Shown here piece by piece: positions 32,872-45,769 of a stretch of DNA of 64,000 nt. The position numbers and the translations under genes are program-made. Location: NCBI GenBank assembly GCA_963969285.1, contig OZ017738.1, forward strand, positions 244,511,272 through 244,575,271, in the 5' to 3' direction. The notes beneath the pieces are model-generated. The model searched no databases. It was not told the DNA's origin and saw nothing but the letters and a program-made list of their open reading frames with translations. Each line of letters opens with the position of its first letter. The stretch's first letter is position 1. The DNA is from Odontomyia ornata. Taxonomy: Eukaryota; Arthropoda; Insecta; Diptera; Stratiomyidae.

Positions 32872-35572
32872 TGTAATGATTTTATGTCTACGTGCGAACG
32901 CGGAACCGACCTCTCATCGGTTCTAGACGTTAAGTCTGAGTAGTGCCAACGGATGGTACCAACCGGTCAACCAATCCGTGCACCGTAACCCGTTCACGCG
33001 GTGGCTGCTTGTCGGCCAGCTGCTTGTTCAGCCACCAATACATGCCCGTTTTCAAACGCGTCACAAAACAAAACCATACGGAGAGGAAACCTACTTTACG
33101 TTACTCCGTATTTCTTCATTTACTCAGTCAAGGACAAAAATCTAATTTTTACTTCGCGTTCCCGAATTTCCGATGCGGTACCGAAAAATATGCTATGCTA
33201 ACTCAAACCGACTAACGCTACGCTAATAAAAAGGCAAAACAACAAAGGTACCGCGTACCGCGCGCGACGCGAAACCGACCTCAGCGGATTTTCTCAAACC
33301 CTACCCTCGCGACGGCATACCTATCCTGCACCTCATTTCTCGCTGAAAAGAAGAACCACTGGAAAGGAAAGTCGTTGTTAAGGTAAGCAATACATAGTTT
33401 TATTCATTTCACCGATTAAGAGGCATAAAAATATATATAATAATTGCGTGTTTTTCGTTTTTCTCTTTTTTTTTCAAAAAAAATAAGATTAAAAGCAATT
33501 CGTTATGTATTTTCATTTGCTTTCCGCTTCAGAAGCCAAATTAACTTTAGATCAAAAAAAATTTTTAAGATTTGTTTGTTTGCGGTTTTTTTTTGTAATT
33601 TTAAATACTCAAAAAATTATCAATTCTATCAAACCATGGTTCTGTTGGAAGAGTTCATATCCAAATCAGGATTATAAAATGATGAGGAAGGAAAATATTA
33701 AATGTAAATTATTGTTTTTCCTTTTACAGATGAGAGCTTAAATGACTGGTTTTCTAGTATTTTAGACGTCTTCAAATAGTGACTTACGTTTTTAAGTTAT
33801 TTAAAAAAAACATTAAAATATCTAAACACGATTACAAAAATTTTGTGCGTTCGATTGTTTTCTTACGTATCGTTTGGTTGTTTTGATGTTCTCAAGTTTT
33901 TCTATTTTTTTGACTTTCATTAAGAAATAGTGACTGCGCCGTTCCTACCGACTGACTTCTCGCCAAAAACATTATAACAGAGCATGACAATTTCTGAATA
34001 TAGTAAATTTTTCTTACTAACCGTGCATTAAAATATTTTAAGCCTCGAATTTCAGTTGAAACTTAACCTAAACAAATAAAATTATCGAATTCAATAATAT
34101 ATCCATCGAGTACTTGACCGTACATTAAAATGCTTTAAGCTTTTCATTCAAAAATTTTAGCTAAAATATGGGTTGTTATCAAAGGTCTACCCACGAAAAC
34201 TTGTTTAAAAAATTACAAAATAAGACATAAATCTCTTTCGAAACTTAAATATTTGCTATTTTACACCACAAATATGCTATTAAGCTTTCTATTTTGTCAT
34301 ATATAAATACTTATTGGAAAACACTATTATTATTTTGAAGCTTTATAAAAACGATCAACGACACCTTGAGAAATTTATCGCGTTCAAATAAAAATATAAA
34401 TAACAACGTGCCCGCACATTATGAAAATTCGTTAATATTGATCTCGCACTTGTTAGTTGATCGTGGATTTGCATAAAAAAACAAAAGAACGCTTATAATT
34501 ATTTACTGAAAATCATAATCTTTTGTCGAATGCCAGATGAACAAGATTTCCTAATAATCAACGCGGGGATACTTTCATATAATAAAAACGTTGGGATCAT
34601 CTGATATAATTCTGTATCCTTTCCTTTCAGTTCATCATTTGGTTTTTTCTTTCATAGCTATGACTATACGAACACTATCATTAAATATAATAAATCTGAA
34701 TTTTTTGTTCACAATATTGTGTGATTTGAATTCAATCCTTCCACAATTTCCAATTGTGATAAGAGATATTTTAAAAGTCTTGGTACAAAGATATTATCGT
34801 CTTCTTATTTGCTATTTTAAAAGATTTATCATTTCTATGATGTTTTCCCGATTGGCACGCATGTATGCTTTCGCTTGCCACATCATATTGATTAATTTCT
34901 GATCATTCTTCTTGTCCATAGCAATATCTTCCGGTAGTTGTGGTTTGAATCGGATTCAACTTAATGCAACATACTCACTGTAATATGTCTTTGCAGATGC
35001 GGGGCTCACAAGCAAGCACTTTAATCTAGGCAAACACGGACATTCATCACGTTTGCTTAGATCATAGTCAGAGAAGTCTATGGTATCGAATTGGTCCAGC
35101 GCAGCTCCCAAACTCTCCACTTGCGGCGTTTTGCATCCTCGTAGATCTGGCTCCGCTCTCTGCATGGATTGATTGATGATATCCGCGGCCAGTCTAAACA
35201 TTACAAAACGTTATTTCAACTCGAAGCGGAAAAACAACATTGCATTCGCCGACTTACCAATTCCAATTTCTAATACATTTACTACTACTTTTGAATAGTC
35301 GATGGATATCTGTGATGACCAATCTGTAGGAAAGTTCTTTTTCTTGTTAACCTTAAGCCTTTTTGATGCTTGTTGGCACCCTCCGGGACTTCTTCCTGGG
35401 TGACGGCCACTACGTCCACACTTTCCTACCATGTGGCTGTCAAATCTTCTTGACATCCCACGACAAAATTGACGTGGGATGTGCGCCCGCCGCAACCAAC
35501 TTGAAATGACAAGCCACCTAGCAGCAAAGTGTGTTAGTAGTGGTCGCCAGCGGCGTCGCATGATTCATTACA
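32872..35572 (-). repeat. Outer 5' LTR of element A, 2701 bp
   Basis: Minus strand TGTAATGA...TCATTACA. It is followed at 35573 by the AGAT duplication. Carries the same U2A' fragment as the left LTR. Confidence 0.88.
34956..35201 (-). pseudogene. SNRPA1: Captured start of U2 snRNP A' gene, second LTR copy
   Basis: The 81-codon frame is identical in reading to that at 20467-20712, including DLRGCKTP and LGAALDQFDTIDFSDYD. Its presence in both outer LTRs shows it was inside the LTR when the element was last reverse-transcribed. It retains no domain complete enough to bind U2 snRNA. Confidence 0.86.
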
Positions 35573-35630
<58 letters not shown>

Positions 35631-35652
35631 ACGAGTATATATATATATATAT
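35573..35652. repeat. Right AGAT target duplication and (TA)n
   Basis: AGAT at 35573-35576 mirrors 18333-18336. TA repeats follow and lead into GGGATATAACGGAATTT, the same backbone as 4141. Confidence 0.88.
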
Positions 35653-35750
35653 GGGATATAACGGAATTTTTGACCACGCTAGAGGTTGCATTTTTGCTCC
35701 GATTTTCACCAAATTTTCAGAAAAGGTGTATTGGGTTAAAATCTCGGTTC
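35653..35750. repeat. Locus backbone, start of degenerate 150-bp repeat
   Basis: Matches 4141-4240, then jumps into an R1.3 copy at ATTCCTGAAATT. Confidence 0.7.
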
Positions 35751-36509
35751 ATTCCTGAAATTTTCATGCAAATCCTAGCAAAACTGTAGTGTCTGAGTTG
35801 GTAAAAAGCGCATGGTGTTCCATAGCCATATGTTGCCATAGTAATACATGCAGCGCATATTGTTCCATTGTAATACAAGAAAATTCAAACCACTATAACT
35901 TCGCTAAATATAATTCAATCTTTATGAAACTTGCAGAATAAATCAATCTTATAAATTTTATTCAAGAAAACATAAAATTAATAAATCATACTATTACTAA
36001 CAAAGGTGAGTGAATTACGACTTCTCACGTATTTGTTGTTGTCGTACTCATCAAGACCTACATTCTTGATTTTTTTCAGATTTTTCGGATCACAGGTGTC
36101 CAATCGTGCGGGGGGGGGACACAAATTTTTCGTGTATTTCCCCTCCCTGTGCGCCCCTCGAAGCAAACTTTGCCAAACTAAGACCTGTTTTGAAAAGTTT
36201 TCATCAATACCTTTCATTTGATACACATATCGGCTACCTTCAATGAAATTTTTTTCTCGGGGGTCACTCCCCTATATGGGGAGGTCCCCCTTAAATACCT
36301 TATAAAATTTTTTTGTAGTTGAAGTTTAAAGAGAACACCACTTTACACATACATACAAAATTTGATGTTTCTAGCTGAAGTAGTTTCCGAGAAAAACTGC
36401 TGTGACACACGGACGGACGGACGGACGGACGGAAGGACAGACAGACGGACAGACGGACAGACAGGACGCGATTCTACTAAGGTTTTGTAAAATTATTTTA
36501 CAAAACCCT
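35751..36509 (+). mobile_element. R1.3 element, 5'-truncated copy
   Basis: Aligns with the 3' half of R1.3, including ACGG microsatellite 36410-36472 and the closing hairpin ending ACAAAACCCT. Confidence 0.75.
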
Positions 36510-37395
36510 GAAAAGTCGAAAATTTAAAACCCAATATTTTACGCTGCTATTTTCACTAAAAATTTATTTATTTTGCCCTGTCTAGAGTGAAACTCCGATT
36601 TGAACGAGATTGGCCACATTGATTGATGAGGTCCTAGCCCACAGAGATTTAAAATTGTCCAAAATCAAATGCATGCATTCAAAATGGCGGCCCCCAAAGG
36701 TCAGGAACAAGCGCAATTCGCTATTTTAGTAGCAACTGAAATAATGAATTTTTTTCATGGAAACGTTTTAAATGACTTATCTTGAACGTATTTATAAATC
36801 AGAATATTTTTCAAATATTGTAAAATATTTTTAGCAATACCCTAAAAAATTATAAAATCGCGACTTGTCTGTCTGTCCGTCCGTCCGTTTGTTCCTGTGT
36901 CACAAGTTTTCTCGCAAACCACATGAGCTAGAATGACGAAATTTTCTACGTAGGTCAAAAGTGATACCTCTTGAAATTTGCAGTGTAAGAACATATTTTA
37001 AAGTGTTTAAGGGGGTCTCCCCATACAGGGGGGTGACATAAATATTTTTTTTTATTTCTGTAGCCCTCTAGCAGCCAAGTTTTTCAACAGATTCCTATAA
37101 AACTTGAAATTATAAGTTATTAAGGCAAGTTAATTTAATTTAATTATGCAAATCGGATGACAAATACAAAATTCGAAAATTTACAGCTTAATAATTTTAG
37201 CAGCCGTTTTCAATAAAAATTCAAAATAACGGCCCCTGATGGTTCAGAAAAGAATTGAAAATATATATATTAATGGCAATGAAGTGCTGATTAAACTTTT
37301 ATGGAAATCTTTTGAAATTAACTATTTGAGCTATTCAAGCCAAAAGTTATCACCTGCGTTTGATAACCACTGGCAATGTACGAACAGCAAATGTG
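36510..37395. repeat. Locus backbone with the CACTA-like empty site
   Basis: Matches 6254-7019 followed directly by 13812-13943. The uninterrupted TA at 37268-37269 is one empty-site allele for the CACTA-like insertion. No gene. Confidence 0.75.
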
Positions 37396-37683
37396 AGAAG
37401 GGCAAAACGAGTATAAATATGTTTATAACAATTTATTACCCGCCGATTTTCAATATTTGATCCATACGTGTCCAACTCAATTTGATTAGCAAAATATTTG
37501 CGCCTCTATGAAGGGTCCCCAAATACGAACGGCGGCAGATCCTTTCTGTTAATAAATACCCATGTAGTGCTACAAAAATTGCAATAAGAAGTCCAGTAGT
37601 AGATCAGCCAATTTCTTTTCCGAAAACTTACGCTACATACGAGAAATTTACCTTTCCGGCTGGTGCTGCCAACGGGGATTTTT
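37396..37683 (+). repeat. R310 unit, copy 4
   Basis: Starts GAGAAGGGCAAAACGAG and ends GCCAACGGGGATTTTT, where an inverted R1.3 is inserted. Confidence 0.85.
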
Positions 37684-38991
37684 AGGGTTTTGTACTTAAA
37701 TACAAAACCCTATTGCAATCACGAACTGTGTCCGTCTGTCCGTCCGTCCGTCCGTCCGTCTGTATGTCACAGCACTTTTTCTCCGAAACTATGGAAGCTA
37801 CAGCCATGAAACTTTGTGGAAAGGTCAGAAGTGGTGACCTCTTGAAAGTTCAAGGGTGAAAATTTTTTCAAAGGGGTTTAAGGGGGGTCTCCCCATATAG
37901 GGAGTTGACCCCTCAAAAAAAATGTTCACCATTGATAGTCAAGTAGGGCGTCATTGGAAAGGTCTCTATGAGATCTTTTCAAAACAGGTCTTAAAATTGC
38001 CTTATAAGTACCGAGGGGGGCAGGGGAAGGGGAAATGTACGAACTTTTCGCGTACCCCCCCTCGCGATTGGACACCTTCCATCCGAAAAACCTGAAAAAA
38101 ATCATGAATGTAGGCCTTAATGAGTACAACAACAACAAATACATGAGAAGTCGAAATTCACTCGACTTTGTTAGTAATAGTATGATTTATCGATTTTATA
38201 TTTTCTCGAATAAAATCTAAATGGTACCCTTAAATTCAATAAAATTTAGCAATAAGATGACTATTTATAAGATTAATCTGCCCTGAAAGTTTCATAAAGA
38301 TCGAATAGTATTTGACGAAGTTATAGCGTTTTGAATTTTCCCGTATTACTATGGAACAATGTGCCCTGTATTATTATGAAACCATATGGCTATGGAGCCA
38401 TATGCGCTTTTTACCGACGTAGACACTACAGCTTTGCTAGGATTTGCATGAAAATTTCAGGAATGATAGATATCATGAGGATGACTACATACAATTGAAA
38501 CAAGTCGAAGAGGCAGGAGAGAGCTCCTAGCAAAAGGGCTTTGTAGCCATTCTAGGATTCGAAAAAACAGGACATGAATCGATGCTTACGGTACAAAGGA
38601 GTGGCCCCTGAAAAAAAATTTCATGAAAGGTAGCCGATATGAGTATCAAATGAAAGTTCTCTATGAGAGCTTTTCAAAACAGTTCTTAAACTGACAGTTT
38701 TTGCTTCAGTGGGGGCACAGAGAGGGGGGGAAATACATGAAAAATGTGTTTTCTCCCTCGCGAATGGACACGCGTGATCTAAAAAAAGCTGAAATAATTA
38801 TCAAGTGAAATATTTACGGGTATAATTTTAACAAATACCTCAGAATTAAAAAATTCTTTCAACTTAGTTAAAAATAGTATGATCCTCGAACATGACGTGT
38901 TTCTTAATTTTATTCGTTGCTTGTTACGGCATTTTGTAAGTTGAGTACAAAACCCTTCTGACATGAGCATAGGTCTGTCTACTCAACTTGT
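37684..38991 (-). mobile_element. R1.3 element, inverted copy, 1308 bp
   Basis: Begins AGGGTTTTGTAC and ends CAACTTGT, the reverse of the other copies. CCGT microsatellite at 37735-37762. It sits in a T-run between R310 and satellite that is uninterrupted at 46697-46710, so both boundaries are supported. Confidence 0.8.
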
Positions 38992-39628
38992 TTTATGTTC
39001 GTGAGTATAATAACAGCGCGATTTTGATATTCAGGCACCTCCGACTCCCGTTTCCGATGATTTTACAGCTGTATGGTTTCGGAATCAAAAGTATCCCAAC
39101 CACGCGAAAAACTGCAATTGCAGGTATCGCGAAGCTGCCTGAGTGCACTTTTATTGAATTCCACTCATCACTAGTTTTCGTTTGACACCCCATATATTGA
39201 AATTGGAGAAAGTATGAAAAATGGCTGTTTTTCCAGCAACGCACTCCTTGCAATCCGATCGTTTTCCGAGGAACTCCAGAATATCGTTGTGGTGAAGATC
39301 TTTAATTTTTTTATGTTCCTGAGTACAATAACAGCGCGATTTTGATATTCAAGCACTTCCGACTCCCGTTTCCGATGATGTTACAGCTGTATGGTTTCGG
39401 AATCAAAAGTATCCCAACCACGCAAAAAACTGCAATTGCACGTATCGCGAAGCTGCCTGAATGCACTTTTATTGAATTCTACTCATCACTAGCTTTCGTT
39501 TGACACTCCATATATTGAAATTGGAGAAAGTATGAAAAACGGCCGTTTTTCCAGCAACGCACTCCTTGCAATCCGATCGTTTTCCGAGGAACTCCAGAAT
39601 ATCGTTGTAGTGAAGATCTTTAATTTTT
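38992..39628. repeat. ~317-bp satellite, block 4 (2 monomers)
   Basis: Two monomers, the second ending at GATCTTTAATTTTT, then AGGTGAATTTCTCGAG, the R310 hairpin arm. Confidence 0.92.
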
Positions 39629-40275
39629 AGGTGAATTTCTCGAGAGAAGATTTTCATGAAATTCAGCATTTAGATAGAAATTATGAGTATCTAAAGTATT
39701 GCGTGAAAGGTCAGGTCACAAAAAACAAAATGGCGGCCAGTTGAAACTCAAAATTTCAAAGGCTTTTAAAAGTCGGAATTTTAATCTGATATATATGAAA
39801 CTTGATTTTAAAATAGGCATTACTTAGATCTACAGTTATTGATATTTTGATGATCATGCATGTGCGAATTTCAAAATGGCGGCGTTTTAAATATGCGTTT
39901 TCTCAGGTTTTTGTGGCCCTCTAGTGGTCACATTTTCCAGCGGATTTTGATGAAACTTGAGATTATGGATCTCTGTACTATGTTATTGTATTTTGCAGAA
40001 AATCATTAAAATTGAATGAAAAATAAACAAGTCGAAAATTTAAAAGACAATATTTTTAAGCTGTCATTTTCACTAAAAATGATTTATTTTGCCCTGTCTA
40101 GAGTGAAACTCCGATTTGAACGAGATTTGGCACCTTGATTGATGAGGTCCTAGCCCACAGAGATTTAAAATTGTCCAAAATCAAATGCATGCATTCAAAA
40201 TGGCGGCCCCCAAAGGTCAGGAACAAGCGCAATTCGCTATTTTAGTAGCAACTGAAATAATGAATTTTTTCCATG
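39629..40275. repeat. Locus backbone: degenerate 150-bp repeat, R1.3 empty site
   Basis: Matches 4485-4868 and then directly 6255-6500. At about 40030 AATAAACAAG joins TCGAAAATTT with no R1.3 between, an empty site (or exact loss) for the copy at 4865-6253. The end, TTTTTTCCATG, is the left side of the LINE target duplication. Confidence 0.75.
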
Positions 40276-40680
40276 TTTTTTTTTGTGGTAGCGAGGTGAA
40301 GGCATTTACGCCCGCAGAGTCTGGCAGTGTGGGACTCCCATGGGGGATACCCTTGGACTACCCACTAAACACCTCTCCTGTCAATCTGAGAATCCAGCCT
40401 GGAACCGTTTGACACATTACTTCGGACCAGGTCTCGTTTTGTTACGCCGTGGGGCACCTTCAAGTTGGGGAGTCCCTTTCCTAGCGGGAGGCGAGAGGGG
40501 AAGAGGAAATGCCAGAAGAGCGATCCCCCAGCTCCAGCGCCTCCAGCTGCTGTGAGTCCCTTTTATATTTTAGGACTGCCCGAGCATAATGTGCCACCTG
40601 GTTCAATTTGTCAACCGATTCGAGCATCACCGCAACAATATTATCCAGGGTGAGCTCTCCGGTCTCCCTGTAGAGTTCAC

Positions 40681-43456
40681 TCAGCAGCCTGACCCATTTT
40701 GTACACGCGAAAAATGTGTGACAGACCGTGACTTACCGATCTTGTGCAGGTAAGACTGAAAACACCCGTGCCCTCTCAAAAGCTGGGTCAGATAGAAGTC
40801 AGTCTCACCATGCCTTCGATTTAGCCACGGTTTCACATCCGGGATGAGGCGCGCAGTCCACCTTCCCTTCGTGCAATTCCGCCAAGATTGCTGCCAATCG
40901 TTGAGCGAGCATTGTCTCTCCTCGCGGACAACCATCTCCCTCGCATCCTCGTTTTGGCGCAGGTAAATAGCGCGGCGCTCTCTAGCAAGGAGGGCGACAG
41001 GTATCACGCCTGCAATCACTCTCACTGCCGAGTCAGAGACTGTTGGATACGAAGATGCAATTCTCAGTGCTCCTCTTCTCTGTACCTGAGCCAATCGTTT
41101 TCGGTATACCTCCTTGCTGAAAACGTCGCCCCAAACCCCTGCTCCATACATTAGCACTGACCCTACAGCACTCATCAAGAAGCGTCTTCTTAATAGGCTG
41201 GGTCCCCCTACGTTGGCCATAAGTCGACTCAGGGCCGATATTCCCGAAGCAGCCTTTTCAGCCGTTGCCCTGATTTGCTCAGAGAAACTCATCTTCGAGT
41301 CGATCAGTAGCCCCAGGTACTTCACCGCTGGCTTCGATTCGATTTGTATTCTCCAATACTGATCATTCTTACTCTAGGGATTCTCTTTTTTGTCAAGATG
41401 ACCACTTCGGTTTTCTCCAGTGCTAAACTGAGCCCACGAGCAGTCATCCAGTCCCTCACTTGGCGCATTAGCATACCTAGCCTAAGTTGCGCTTGTTCAA
41501 CGGTGCGTCCGGCGACAAGAGCCACAACATCATCAGGCATAGCCAATCAAGCACGACTCATCTGGCATCTCAAGTCTCAGTAGCCCGTCGTAAGACACGT
41601 TCCACAGGTCCGGACCAAGGATAGATCCCCGGGCAACACCCGATGTAATTTCCCTCCTTCGTTGGCCCTGCGTCGTGTCGTAGAGCAGGCTTCGGTCCTT
41701 TAGGTAGTTCCTCAAAAGCTGCATTAGATATTCTGGAACTTGAAAAGTGTTTTCCTGCGTGTCCAGAATATCCACCCATCTAGCGGAGTTGAAAGCATTC
41801 CTGACGTCGAGTGTCACCAACAGGACGACCCGTCGCCTCTGCCTTTCGGACCGCGTTCACCACCTCTGCAATCGCATCAATGGTAGAACGTCCTGCTCGA
41901 AAGCCGTACTGCCAAGGAGATAGGTCCCCAGCAGTACAAATCACGTCAGTGAGTTGATGAGTTTCTCTAGCACTTTCCCAGCCGTGTCTAGCATGCAAAG
42001 CGGGCGGTATGCAGACGGCGATTCGGGACTTCCCTTCCCCTTGCTGATCAGCATAAGCCTCGCCACCTTCCATCGTACCGGGAAAACCCCGTCCCGTAGG
42101 CAAGTGTTGAATGTGCTGAGCAGCAAGTCAGGACAATGGTGATAGACGAGCCACAACACCTCAGCTGAAACACCATCTGGACCTGGAGCCTTCCTCGCTT
42201 TCAAGGAGAGGGCTGCCTCCTCCAGATTCAGCTGTGTGAAGAGTGGGCACTCGACTGCTGTTTCACCATGGACAGCGTCAACACGGACGGGATGGGCGAG
42301 GAAGAGTCCCCGCAATATCGCGTCCATCTTTTCCGCGTCATGTATACAAGGCTTCCGTAGGGCACCAAGTTTCCCCATGACCAGCTTGTAGCCAAGGCCC
42401 CACGGATCCTTGTTCACATTGTGCACTAGGTCTTGCCAGCAGCTAGCCTTGCCATTGTTGATCAGTTTGCGAAGGCATTTCCTGGCTGACTTATATGCTG
42501 CCACCTGGTTGCATGCCTCGTCACGGTTCCGCGCCCGTTGAGCCTCACGCCGAAGCTTGTGACACTCCCTCCGCTTTTCAGCGATTTCAGTAGACCACCA
42601 GTACAATGGGGGCTTGCCGTGCCGGGGTCTTTGACGGGGCATAGAAGCGCAGCAAGCAGTCGTGATTATGCTCATAGTAGAGTTCACCACGTCTTGAGCT
42701 GCCAGTTCTTCCGTCTCCTCCGGAGCTCCCTGCAGCGGCTTACCTACTGTGAGAACCTTGACGAAACTCTCGACGTCCATTCTTCCAATGTTCCATCCAG
42801 TTGTAGAAGGCTGAGAGCACCGACGTTGGGAGACAGCATCACTTATCTCAAGCAGAATGCACTGGTGATCACTGGCTGAGTAGTCCTCTAATACTTTCCA
42901 GTTGTGTATCCTCCGTACTAAGGACTCCGAGGCGAATGTCACGTCTGGTATGGTTCCCTCACAGCCAATACGGCGGAAAGTCGGCGTATTTCCGGAGTTT
43001 AGTACGACGAGGGCCGCCCTGGCTGCCATTTCCAGGATTCGTTTTCCCCGCGGACCCGTCGAGCACCTTATCCTCTGCGTTCGAGACAGCGCCCTCCAGA
43101 GCATTAAGCTTGGCTTGGAAAGATGATATCGGCTCGTTAGGCGTTAGGTACACACTCAAGAAGGTGATCCCTGAGCACTGAACCCACACGAAACCATCCC
43201 CCCGTCCACAGCTCTCCGCTTGAAAGTCACTGTTCCGAACCCAGATAGCGGCAGTACCTGTTTCATCAGAGTACCATAATGCAGGACTTTTGTTATGGCG
43301 TTGCTCACTCAGCAGCAAGAAGTCGGCTTTCCTGTCCCTCGCAAACTGCTCAAGCAGATTTTGTGCGGTTGAATTCTGGTGTAGGTTGAGCTGCAGGATG
43401 CGTGTCAATGGAGCTCTGATTTGGCCTTGGCTAGGGCTTCCTGGAACACCCGGCAT
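40681..43456 (-). pseudogene. ORF2: LINE ORF2: apurinic-type endonuclease and reverse transcriptase
   Basis: The endonuclease starts near 43410 (ILQLNLHQNSTAQNLL, then LLLSEQ) and includes the SASDHQCILLEI motif near 42850. The reverse transcriptase follows with KARKAPGPDGVS, LDVRNAFNSARW and GSILGPDLWN. The catalytic YADD is split by one extra base near 41546: one frame ends GYA and the other starts with PDD. The C-terminal part (41325-40681) has the R1-type WLNRRHGE region; the final knuckle region is not clearly read. At least four frame changes (near 43000, 41900, 41540 and 41325) make it inactive. Confidence 0.85.
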
Positions 43457-43531
43457 TTTCCTGATCCCAAGACATGTCCAAAATCAGGTTTTGGATCAGC
43501 ATCCTTGCAAAGAATACAGTGTGCCTCCTTC

Positions 43532-44853
43532 CTACACTCTTTTATGCCCCACTTCACTGCATTTGTAACATAAGGAACTCCTATCGGGTCCTTTGCATAC
43601 TTGTGTGGTGTGACCATAACCAAGGCATTTGAAACATTGAAGAGACATTGCTCTGCGCCGTATCCTACAGACAACCCACCCTATTCGTACTTTGCACTTG
43701 TTCAGGAATTGTTCGGCGTCCTTTTCGGTCAAGTCAACTATGGCCATGCGTTGTGCCCTGTTGTTTTCTGGTGTCAGTCTCATTTTGATCCTTCCCACGC
43801 TAGGTAACTCCCTTTTGATGGCCTCTTCTACCTCCGTCACGCAGTCAATGTCTCGTATTTCGATCGTTGCCATCGGCTCGAGTGGGGCTATAGTTGCGCT
43901 TTTGCCGAAGACTTCCTTTACTGCGTCACAGAATGCTTCTTTATTGCCGGCCTCTGCTCCGAATTCGACCAGTATGTGGCCCGACCGCGTTGGTCGTACT
44001 ACTTTAATGGTAGTATTGGTGTCTTCGGGCCTTACGTTTCCCCTGATGTCCCGCAGTACTTCCGCCTAAGATCGGCCATCTTGGGGCTTTCCAAGCAGTG
44101 CCTGTTGCCGGGGTCTTCGTCGGGGCGTCTGCCTCTCCTGTTTTGCATCAAGTCCTTTTTCTAATTGGGCGTCCGTGCGAATTTTATTTTCTGGCTTTTT
44201 TGAAGGAGTTTCTTTGCGGCTTTCTTCGCTCCTTTTGTAAGCACTGTCTGGAACCCCTGATCTGGTGCTCCGCGCCCGTCAAGTGTCTCTTCTTTCCTTC
44301 TTTTATCCTGATCTCCTTCGATTGGGCTAGACGCCATTCTTTTATTGACTTTTAATGATGGAGCTATCTGCATGTCGCCTTTAGATTTTGCCCCAAGCGC
44401 CTCTTTAGCCTTCTCTTCATCTTCGGCCCTTAACCAGCTCCTCCGATAGTGCCCTTTGCAATCTAGGAGCTCCTTTAGTTCAAGGAGCCCTTCCTTTGCT
44501 ACTTTGCCAATTTTTGGGGTGTCGCATGCAGCTTGTATTCTTTTCAGAACATCTCCCGCTTTTCGAAGTAGTCTTTCCTCTTCGTATCGCTGAGCCCCAA
44601 TTGTACCTTGCAACCATCCTTGGGAGAAGTTTTCGCGTTCCGTTTCCGAGTGCAGTACTTCCGCCACACTTTCAACGGTGGCGGTACAATCACGCGGTGT
44701 CTGGTCACTCTTTGCTTTTAGTACCGTAATCTCCTCGTTGGCTTTTGGATTTTCCGTTGCAATGTCGGGGTTTGTGACCCTTGCATCGGTCGCTTTAGTA
44801 ACGATCGCAGCCTTGACAATCAAATTTTCGGTGCTCTTTATGTTATCTTCCAC
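43532..44853 (-). pseudogene. ORF1: LINE ORF1: Gag-like RNA-binding protein, frameshifted
   Basis: ATG at 44853 opens a Lys/Glu-rich, likely coiled N-terminal part. The frame ends at 44161, and homology passes to another frame near 44100, which reads through 43873 to 43532. The second part holds CFKCLGYGHTTQVC and CYKCSEVGH, the zinc knuckles of ORF1 in R1-type LINEs. ORF1 proteins bind the element's RNA. One frameshift inactivates it. Confidence 0.8.
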
Positions 44854-45595
44854 TGCTCAAACACCTGAAGCATCCTGCCGAGTCTCCCGCTTCTCCTAAA
44901 TAGGACGCTTGGGCGTTCACATAATTTTTTTGCTGCGCCCAAACGCCGCAGGAATTTCAGTCTGCACCAGACTGTCTGCTGTTCTCCGTTTTTCGTCTAC
45001 CGTCACTGTCGTCGTGTTAGTCTTCGTTTTTTTCGTGGTTAGTACAGCTCTCGATGTACTGTTGACATCGTGGCTGCAACCGCTGGTTGCGTCGTCGTTA
45101 TTATTTTTGGTTTAATTTTTTGGATGTTTTTGACTTTTCGATTTTGTTTGCTCCATTTTATTGGGTCCCCCCTCAGAGCCGCTTTCTCCGCTCGTGTGTG
45201 TAGTCGCCTTTTTGGTCCCATGGTTATCTTTGCAGAGCAGGGAGGCCATGCGAGGGTTGACACAAGCCCTTATGGGGACAAGTGCTCAGAGCCAGACCAG
45301 TGCTAATCGGGAGTCCGTCTCAACCGAACCTACACCACCAACCCAATGGTGCGAACTTCGAACGTACTCCGAGGCCTGCCAAGGTTTTACCGGGACGAAG
45401 ACGGTATGATAGTTGAATTGGAGCCGTTCACACACGAGTTTCACCTCGGCGCTACTGTGCAAAGCAACTAGGTCCAAACCATAACATCCGCCAGCCCAAA
45501 GGGTCAATGCGAGTTCGTTGTCCAAAGCGTAGTCCAGATACAATCAGAGTCGTTACTTGTCATCCCTGGAGGGAACCTCACGGCACCCCCAATAT

Positions 45596-45769
45596 CCTCG
45601 GGTCCGTGGGGGCGGCACTCCCCAAAGAATGCTAGCCTCCAAGAATGTTCTTGTCGGCCGACTTTCTCCCTGCGGGAATTTCCTCGGGTATGTGGGGGCG
45701 GAACTCCTCAAAGAATCATAGCCTCCAAGAGTGGTCTTGTCGACCGGCATTCCCCCTGCGGATGAATTT
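45596..45769 (-). repeat. 86-bp tandem pair in LINE 5' region
   Basis: CCTCGGG...GTGGGGGCGG...CTCCAAGA...CTTGTCG starts at 45596 and again at 45682, period 86 bp. It lies at the extreme 5' end of the LINE. Tandem 5' monomers act as promoters in some LINEs; that role here is inference. Confidence 0.65.

Larger units (their letters stand above)
18337..35572 (-). mobile_element. Ty3/gypsy retrotransposon A, composite and rearranged
   Basis: Flanked by a 4-bp AGAT duplication inside (TA)n, so the outer ends come from one integration. Order on the plus strand: LTR 18337-21083, complete but broken internal region 21084-26938, truncated LTR 26939-28540, foreign segment 28541-30947, partial internal region 30948-32871, LTR 32872-35572. 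The segment 25013-28540 is repeated at 30948-34474 with about 5.93 kb offset and near identity. Coding is on the minus strand in order RING-Gag, Gag, protease, reverse transcriptase, RNase H, integrase. The RT, RNase H, integrase order marks Ty3/gypsy. Confidence 0.88.

Noticed and set aside
42538..42879. Plus-strand frames across the LINE
   Set aside because: Shadows of ORF2; they contain no known motif.
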